A DNA stretch of 64,000 nt, from positions 186,001-250,000 of the forward strand of contig JASVEC010000005.1 in NCBI GenBank assembly GCA_030770535.1, in the 5' to 3' direction. The stretch comes from Batkoa obscura. Lineage: Eukaryota > Entomophthoromycota > Entomophthoromycetes > Entomophthorales > Batkoaceae. Shown here in pieces: positions 57,297-64,000 of the stretch; the first letter of the stretch is position 1; every line of letters starts with the position of its first letter. The position numbers were made by a program, and so were the translations under genes. The notes under the pieces are model-generated. The model saw only the letters and a program-made list of their open reading frames with translations. It did not search any database and was not told where the DNA came from.

Positions 57297-58721
57297 CTAT
57301 AATTTCTCTTTAGTTAATACATCTCTTAGATTAATATTAGCAATAGATTCTGAATAACAAGTCGAATAAGGATAATGACTTAGATCTAATTTCATATTTT
57401 CTATTTTAGGTACAAATAAGGTAGCAGGTTCCGTCATAGCTTTAGGTACACTTTCTAATACTTTATGTTGATTATCCATTTTTCTCTTATAATAAACCAA
57501 AAGTAAAATAAATACAATTAACAAGATAAAAAATAGACTTCCAATGATACCTGCAATCATTGGAATGCTAATAGATTTATCTTCTTTTTCTTTCTTCGTT
57601 GAGTCGACATTATTTGAATCTTCTTTTCTTGTATTGCTTTTTTCGATAAGTAGGTTATTATTTCCAAATATACTATCCTCTTCTTCCCAGGTTTTAATAT
57701 TAAAAATCCTTGTTTGCTCTGAAGTTTCAAAATCACTTCTAGAACCAAAAGAAGTAATAATTAAATCTTTATATGAAATCAAACAACTTAATTGTAGGAT
57801 TTGGAAGTTGACCACTCTTTTACTCCATTTGAAGGTAATCATATCTAACATATAAAATACATTTTTATCACCTTCTTTGGATGTAAACAAATACAGTACA
57901 TTTCTTATAATTTTAAACTTCCCATAAAAATTTTCGTTCGGTATTTCACCGTTCAACGGTATATCTTTGATTTTGTTATCCCTGAAGTTTACTTCTTTTA
58001 TTTTGTTCATCGGTAGTTTATTACCATTTTCATCATTACCACCTAACAAGTAAAATTTTCCATTGTATATAAAATATGTTTGCATTGGATTTATAGGCAA
58101 CCTAATATCCGTTTTTTGAAATATTCCAGTTTCGATATCGTACAAGATTAAAGGAAGACGTATTGAACTAGTGATGTTATTATATGAGATATATTGAAAG
58201 CCATATAATATAAATTGGTTTTTTATTATATTATTTTGTAAAAAACTGAAGAGAATTTGGTTATTAAAACCCAAATTAGTATCAATTTTTAATGTTTTTA
58301 AAAAGGCTAATAATTTAGTATTAGGTCCGTTATCAATAGTCCAGCTATTTTTACTAATGTGATAATACGCTACTCCAAATGGTCTATTTTCGTTAAAAAT
58401 GGTGACAATCTTGTTTTCCCCTTTACTATTGAATTTGAAAACACTTGGGTTTCTCATTGTTCGATTTGAATTTGATGGAGTAAGTTTATCCCAAGGTGCT
58501 ATTCGATTACTCAATTTGAAGCCTTTGTTTAAATCTAATTTATAGATTGCTTGATTCATATTATAACTTTTGAAATTTTTTAAATAATAATAACCACCAA
58601 TATAATAAATTGCATCGTCTACTACTATACATGCTCCTTCTGTTATTCGAGGGTTAATAATTTCTGAGGTTGTAAAAAGTAAGTGGAATAAAAAAAACAA
58701 AAAAACAGAAGCCATAAACAT
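57297..58721 (-). CDS. Kelch-like single-pass membrane protein, intact
   Basis: Single-exon gene of 474 aa. A signal peptide (MFMASVFLFFLFHLLFTTSE) is followed by an extracellular beta-propeller-like region with Kelch-type blades: DAIYYIGGYYY, KFYLLGGNDENGNKLPMNKI, VLYLFTSKEGDKNVFYMLDM and LIITSFGSRSD. Then come a Ser/Lys/Glu-rich stalk (about 360-395), a transmembrane helix (IPMIAGIIGSLFFILLIVFI) and a basic cytosolic tail of about 60 residues. Such Kelch or galactose-oxidase-like membrane proteins are common in early fungi; their role (cell wall or surface sensing) is not established. This is the only unbroken one of four copies here. Two of the broken copies share 250-bp and 214-bp identical tracts with it. 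Confidence 0.85.
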   Translation of the reverse strand: MFMASVFLFFLFHLLFTTSEIINPRITEGACIVVDDAIYYIGGYYYLKNFKSYNMNQAIYKLDLNKGFKLSNRIAPWDKLTPSNSNRTMRNPSVFKFNSKGENKIVTIFNENRPFGVAYYHISKNSWTIDNGPNTKLLAFLKTLKIDTNLGFNNQILFSFLQNNIIKNQFILYGFQYISYNNITSSIRLPLILYDIETGIFQKTDIRLPINPMQTYFIYNGKFYLLGGNDENGNKLPMNKIKEVNFRDNKIKDIPLNGEIPNENFYGKFKIIRNVLYLFTSKEGDKNVFYMLDMITFKWSKRVVNFQILQLSCLISYKDLIITSFGSRSDFETSEQTRIFNIKTWEEEDSIFGNNNLLIEKSNTRKEDSNNVDSTKKEKEDKSISIPMIAGIIGSLFFILLIVFILLLVYYKRKMDNQHKVLESVPKAMTEPATLFVPKIENMKLDLSHYPYSTCYSESIANINLRDVLTKEKL

Positions 58722-59570
58722 AACGTAAAAAAAATTCGTCCTTTATAAGTTATTTTAATCTATTTAGTAATATATTGGGGGGACTTTATTTAATTAGTAC
58801 ATGCCTTTTATGATCTTTAATTACTAGCTCTATCTCAATAAATTGCTTATTCCACTTTATTTTAAAGTTATTCTTAGGACTAAAATTAATAGATAAATTA
58901 AAAAAATCCACATAACCAAAATAAAATGTTTAACAAAACTTGTTTTTAATATTTCAAATATCCCCAATAACTTATTTCTATGTAAATGGTCCTATTGGTA
59001 TATTATGTACCTCTATTTAATTTATTTATAATAAATTTATTAAAATTTATTAGTATTTGATTGATATTTTAATATATATATATAATGTATTAGCATTCAA
59101 GCTGTAGCAATCTAATTTGAATCGAAATTGTTCGATAACTTCATAAATGTAATTTGTTTTCTATGCTTTTACTATTTTTGTTTGATTTTTTTATACATTT
59201 AAACTCGTTTATAGCTTTTTTAATAGCATTTTGTTTGTTAAAATTTATACTAGTTTTGCATTCATATTTTTTAGTGTTACAGTTGTTCCAACTATGTTGC
59301 GACCTAATTTGTGATAATTTTTGGAGCCAATCATTTGTTTCTTGGTTTTTAAAACCCAATCTCTAGATTTTTAGCTGATTATAGCAGAATTTTATTGTTA
59401 TATGGGTGATTATTTAGGTCTCAATAGAGTTGCAGCAGTTGTAACCCAAAAGCTGTTTTAACTACTAAATTTTTAAAAAGCTAAAGCAATTTTTGAGTTA
59501 ACAGTATATCAATGACTTAATAGTCTTTAAAGGATAACACTTTTAATCATTTTATTTATATACAGTTAAT
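58722..59570. other. Intergenic, nothing recognised
   Basis: AT-rich spacer upstream of the intact Kelch-like gene. Two short overlapping frames near 59150-59360 lack coding character. Confidence 0.45.
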
Positions 59571-60105
59571 TACATAAAATAAACGCTTACGCTCAACAAA
59601 TTTATTATAAATAAAAGCAATTTGGTTATCAAGACTCAGGTTGGCATTTATTCCTATACCTTTTAAAAAAGCTAACAATTTGTTATTAGAAGCGTTATCA
59701 ATAGTCCAGCTATTTTTACTAATGTGATAATACGCTACTCCAAATGGTCTATTTTCGTTAAAAATGGTGACAATCTTGTTTTCCCCTTTACTATTGAATT
59801 TGAAAACACTTGGGTTTCTCATTGTTCGATTTGAATTTGATGGAGTAAGTTTATCCCAAGGTGCTATTCGATTACTCAATTTGAAGCCTTTGTTTAAATC
59901 TAATTTATACATCTCTTTGTTATCATAATTTTCCAAATCTTTTGAATAATAATAGCCATTAATATAATAAATTGCATCGTATACTAATACACATGCTCCT
60001 TCTGTTATTCGAGGGTTAATAATTCCTGAAGTTGAAAAAAGTAAGAAAGGTAGGAAAAATAAAAAAAGAGAGCTATGAATAAAATATAGAAAGCTAGCTC
60101 TTTTA
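59571..60105 (-). pseudogene. Kelch-like gene, truncated copy
   Basis: N-terminal third of the same family: FIHSSLFLFFLPFLLFSTSG (signal peptide with ATG changed to ATA), IINPRITEGACVLVYDAIYY, then KLDLNKGFKLSNRIAPWDKL to KNSWTIDNA, LLAFLKGIGINANLSLDNQI, after which similarity is lost (FVERKRLF). No downstream blades or transmembrane helix remain. Positions 59696-59909 are identical to 58331-58545 in the intact gene 1.4 kb away, same strand. Confidence 0.8.
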
Positions 60106-60798
60106 GAACTTTTTACAGTTTATCAAACTTAGAATGGGACAGCTTTATACTATAATTAATAGTACATTATATATGCTCTATGTTCACCAATAATAAGCTT
60201 GGCCATTAGTTATACGCATTATTTTTAACTATATTCGTGAATATAGGTTACTACAATTTTTAGATTATTGAATTGTTACTATGAGAAAAAGAATATCTAA
60301 TAAATTTTATTCTTTTACTATCTAAAAAGCCCGCTTTAAGTTTTTTTCTGTATAAATGAATAAATTTTCTATAAAATAGACCTCATCTCAATCAGTTCAT
60401 TACAAACTATAATTGCAATGATATAAAAACCATTTTAGTTGGGATAGATCTGTTATTCAATTTCAAGAGATTCTAAACTCATCTCAAATACGGTCAAGAT
60501 GGAGGGAGCACTTTATAATAAATCAAATTATACAATAATCACATAATAAAATAGTTTAACTCATATTAGCAGTTAAGAACTAATATAAGCATATCAAATT
60601 TTATTAAAGCTTATTTTTTGAATCAAAAAATATTTCGTTATTTATTGCGCTTCTTTACATTTACATTTATAAACCTTGATCAAGTGAAAGCATCTACAAC
60701 AGATACTAAGTATTTTTGCCGTTTCTTATAAAAGTTTTAAATATTAAATTTACTAATACTGTCTGACAAGTTTTATCAATAAGACATAAAAAAATGTA
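60106..60798. other. Intergenic, nothing recognised
   Basis: AT-rich; no feature recognised before the MITE. Confidence 0.45.
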
Positions 60799-60906
60799 TA
60801 ATATGGGGAAGTATTTTATATTTAAGAATTTTACTAATAATTTTTCCGCTCAAATAGCGCTTAAAAGATGAAAAAGTAATGAAGTAAAAAAAAACACCCA
60901 CATATG
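60799..60906 (-). repeat. ~105-bp MITE, copy 7
   Basis: Minus-strand orientation: CATATGTGGGTGTTTTTTTT start, core AAGCGCTATTTGAGCGGAAA and TTATTAGTAAAATTCTTAAA, with a CTTCCCCATAT end. Confidence 0.8.
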
Positions 60907-61867
60907 TTTATTTAACTACGTGTATCTGTTTAAAAATCAGATTTAGTTGGTAACTTTTTTAATACTCAATCTTTTTATAATTATAGTGTATTTAAAGCCT
61001 TTTTAAACTTTTTCATTTCTTTGTTTTTTACAGTATTTACCTTATATTTGTAGTAGTGTTATCAAGATAAATTCGTTATTTAGCTATTTTAATATTTTAA
61101 TCCTTTAAAATATTTTAAAGCTGTGATAAACTATATTTAATTTTAGTTTTTAGAAATTAAAACATTTTGGTTAAAGCCCTCACAATATTTTTTTATTTTT
61201 AAATTAATTTTTGGCATTACCTCTTGTAAGCATTAATATAGCATTTAGATTAGTTTCCACTTTAAAGTAAATCGAAATTAGAACAATAGTGTGAAAGATT
61301 AGTGTGTAGGGTAACTAAATTAAATGGGGTTCAAATCTTTAAGACAAAATAGATATACATATCTGTTATTAAAGATAACAAAAGAAACTGGTGTTTAATA
61401 CTTTAAATGTAAAAATAATTGGGAGAATGTGGTAAAGTATCTTTTGCCTTTAATTTTTATAATACTGGTCGTTTCATTAAGAAAGGATTTTCCTATCAAC
61501 CAAAATGATTATTTAATTTTATAGAATTCGGATTTAAGGCTATTAAAAAGCAAACTATAAATTATAAATTATATTTAATGGTACTGTAGGTAGCAAAATT
61601 CCACTATTGCGTTTAGTTTTAGTAAGGTATATATCATCAATATCTTGATATTTTACTATATTAAGATGCCTTTGTAACATTAATAAATAGATAGCTTTCA
61701 AATCACCAAATTTTTGTGATAGTTTTTAGACTACTTACCAAATTAAACAATTATGTCATTTCCAAACAAAATGTTTGGGACCAAGTAAAAAGGACAAATT
61801 AAAGTGACTAAATTTTTTTTGTGACTGTGAAATAAATACACAGGTTTAGTGTTTAAGTGTTAAAGTT
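60907..61867. other. Intergenic, upstream of the TBC gene
   Basis: AT-rich; contains the promoter of the TBC gene. No motif recognised. Confidence 0.45.
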
Positions 61868-63888
61868 ATGAGCAATTTTACTGAACTTCGTTGGACCGTA
61901 TTAGAGACATTTGCAAAAGTAACTAGGGCTTGTGAAGAGCTTCAAGGTAAAATTCTATACCAATATAAAAATAGACAACTAATTATTTAGAAACCGTTTT
62001 AAACTCTCCAATTACAAAACAGGTCTTACCTTTTGTTTTACCAGCTACTGAGGGCAGTTCTCAACCCAATACTTCAGGCTTTGAAAACAGTCAAAATCCC
62101 AATAATTTACACTCCCAAGGTTTAGACGAAATTACCCGATTATATTTGAGCCGTTGGGCTGCCGGAATTGTTGAAAGAGCAAGTAATGATTTGCCAAATC
62201 TTTTAAATGGCGCGTTATCAAGACTGCCTAATGCTGCTGCTTCAGAGCATGGTTTTATGAGCAGTGGACTAACTTCGCCCTTTTCTGAAGGGATCTTTGA
62301 TACCGAAGTAGGGGCTTTTGAAGTTTTATCTGTAAAAGATTTTTTTATAGAATTTAATCATCTTTCTAACTTAATTTAAGGATAATGGAAAGGCAGCGGT
62401 TAGTTATGAATTATTATGTCTATCAAGAGAACCACTTACACCAGTTGAATGGATTGGATTTTATACACAGAATATTAAACCATTGAAATCAAAGTTACAA
62501 AGCAAATTACAAAATGACAAAGATGAAATTTTAAAGCGCATTTTTTCAGGGGTAAATTGCTTATTTAATTTTAAAACAAGTTATTGATCTTTTCAAAGGG
62601 AATCGATCATGATATAAGACCTGAAGTTTGGAAATATTTACTTGGAGTTTATCCATGGGAAGCAAATGAAAGTGAAAGAAAAGAAATTTTAAATAAGAAA
62701 AGGTAGTTGTTTAGCTTGATTGTATATATACAAGGTATCTTATATTCAATTTAGTGATACATATTGGTCAATTAAACAAAAATGGATGGATTCAGCTGTT
62801 AGAGAATCGGAAGATTTCAAAGAACAATCATTTAGAATTGGTATGTTTTAAAGTTATTTATTTATTTTTATTAACGTTTCCCAAAGAAAAAGATGTATTA
62901 AGAACAGATAGGCATATCCCACTATTTTCTGAAAATGAAGAAGACGGGCATGTGGAAAGTAATTTACCTCAAAGCAACGCGAATCTCGAACAATTGAAAG
63001 ATATTCTTATATGTTATCATTTTTATAACCCAAGCTTAGGCTATGTACAAGGAATGAGTGATCTTTTATCCCCTATCTTTGCAGTGATGCAAGATGAGGT
63101 TGAAACATTTTGGTGTTTTGTGGCTTTTATGGATAAAGTCAAAACAAATTTTTCAAGAGATCAACAAGGGATGCATGGTCAATTGACTACCTTATCTCTA
63201 CTCATTAAACTTATAGCACCCACCCTCCATCTTCATCTAGGTAATCAATTTTGACTATATTTTACTTGTTTATTTACCGTTTATAGTGGATATTGGCGCT
63301 GATAATATGTTTATGTGCTTTCGATGGTTACTTATATGGTTTAAACGAGAATTCAGCTTTGATAATATTATGAGGATTTGGGAGGTATTTAATATTTTGT
63401 CAATTATAAGAATAAAGTTTAAAATATTAGGTTATTTGGACCAATCATTTAACGAAACATTACCATCTATTTATTGCTGCTGCCATTCTCGAAATGCACC
63501 AACATGTTATTGCTGCTCATCTTCATTCCCTTGAAGAAGTTCTTAGAGTAAATTGTTTTTTATAGTTATATATTTTTCTAATGTTACGAAGTATATAAAT
63601 GATCTCTCCAATGTTATAGACTATCGTGGGGTATTGAAAAGAGCTGAATTAATGTTTAGAGAGTTTGAGACTAGGATGATAGCATTTCATAAAAGTGAAA
63701 ATCAAGAAAGGAACTCTAGCGGTGAAATGTTGCCATTATTGGGGGGAACTAATACACCATTAACTATTACTCCACCTCCAGAGATACATTCTTATACTGT
63801 ATCACCTTCATCACCTGCCTCTGGACCTTCAACAATATTGTTAACTACTGAAGAATTTAAAAAATTGGAATTTTTGCTTGAAAAATAA
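61868..63888 (+). CDS. GYP7: Gyp7/TBC1D15-type Rab GTPase-activating protein
   Basis: Nine exons: 61868-61946, 61991-62331, 62381-62551, 62599-62702, 62755-62840, 62887-63240, 63287-63384, 63431-63547, 63592-63888; all GT-AG and frame-closed, 548 aa. The start ATG opens MSNFTELRWTVLETFAKVTR. Residues about 140-200 include REPLTPVEWIGFYTQ, the Gyp7/TBC1D15 segment before the catalytic domain. The TBC domain has GGIDHDIRPEVWKYLLGVYP, the arginine finger Arg266 in IEKDVLRTDR, the glutamine finger Gln315 in GYVQGMSDLLSP, CFRWLLIWFKREF and HLFIAAAILE. A Pro/Ser-rich tail follows. Gyp7 accelerates GTP hydrolysis by Ypt7/Rab7 at the vacuole. Intact. Confidence 0.93.
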
Positions 63889-64000
63889 TTTAAAATGGGA
63901 GTGTATGATTCCAATATTTGCTCAATGAATGGATGTGGATTTTATTTAACAAGTTATCAACAAACTATCTTGTACCTTCTCTTATGATTACAATGCAATT

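Noticed and set aside
59141-59366. Overlapping short ORFs on both strands
   Set aside because: No similarity to the Kelch family on either side; likely chance frames in AT-rich DNA.
1-64000. CRISPR arrays, bacterial operons or Shine-Dalgarno sites
   Set aside because: Spliceosomal introns and eukaryotic gene content throughout; no regularly spaced direct repeats apart from AT microsatellites and MITEs.

Overview
The window looks like a piece of a very AT-rich, intron-bearing fungal genome. The signs are short spliceosomal introns (mostly about 40-75 bp, GTAAGT/GTAAAT donors, YAG acceptors), a fungus-specific mitochondrial protein (Mdm31/32 type), and a Gyp7-type RabGAP, Smc1, Sen2 and Pcs60-like enzyme. 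The base composition, secreted class 3 lipases, Kelch-like membrane proteins and expanded F-box family suggest an early-diverging lineage (for example a zoopagomycete or mucoromycete relative). That placement is inference.

Layout. 0-6.1 kb: a divergent LAMTOR2-like (partial) / COA6 pair, a complete-looking DNA transposon with perfect 23-bp ends and an intact 567-aa transposase (858-3728), then an MDM31 gene of seven exons. 6.4-10 kb: three tandem genes for secreted ten-cysteine proteins that share a conserved upstream element. 11-12.4 kb: a TA-flanked element with long inverted ends that holds three copies of a roughly 105-bp MITE found across the window. 12.5-20 kb: a gene graveyard with an Argonaute relic, an acetyltransferase relic and an F-box relic. 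21.8-27 kb: secreted products, one lysine-rich repeat protein and two class 3 lipases. 27-31.4 kb: empty. 31.4-41.3 kb: an intact F-box gene, then a 1.3-kb inverted repeat (33820-35122 and 39933-41235) whose arms are F-box genes and whose interior carries a secreted GH31 glycosidase. 42.5-45.4 kb: two broken Kelch-like membrane protein genes. 46.1-56.2 kb: a housekeeping block of SMC1 (13 exons), a Pcs60-like acyl-CoA synthetase, SEN2 (5 exons) and a second GH31 gene. 57.3-60.1 kb: an intact Kelch-like gene and a truncated copy. 61.9-63.9 kb: a Gyp7-type TBC gene of nine exons.

The housekeeping genes are intact and intron-rich. The multicopy genes between them (Cys-rich, Kelch, F-box) are often broken, and stretches of 210 to 1303 bp are identical between copies. 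This points to continuing gene conversion or very recent duplication. No single new system is proven. The strongest leads are the perfect 1.3-kb inverted repeat around a GH31 gene, the mosaic Cys-rich cluster with a flipped upstream element, the Kelch conversion tracts, the transposon family with GGGGGTGTCC ends, and the Argonaute relic.

All identity statements are by-eye comparisons of the given sequence; no searches were run.
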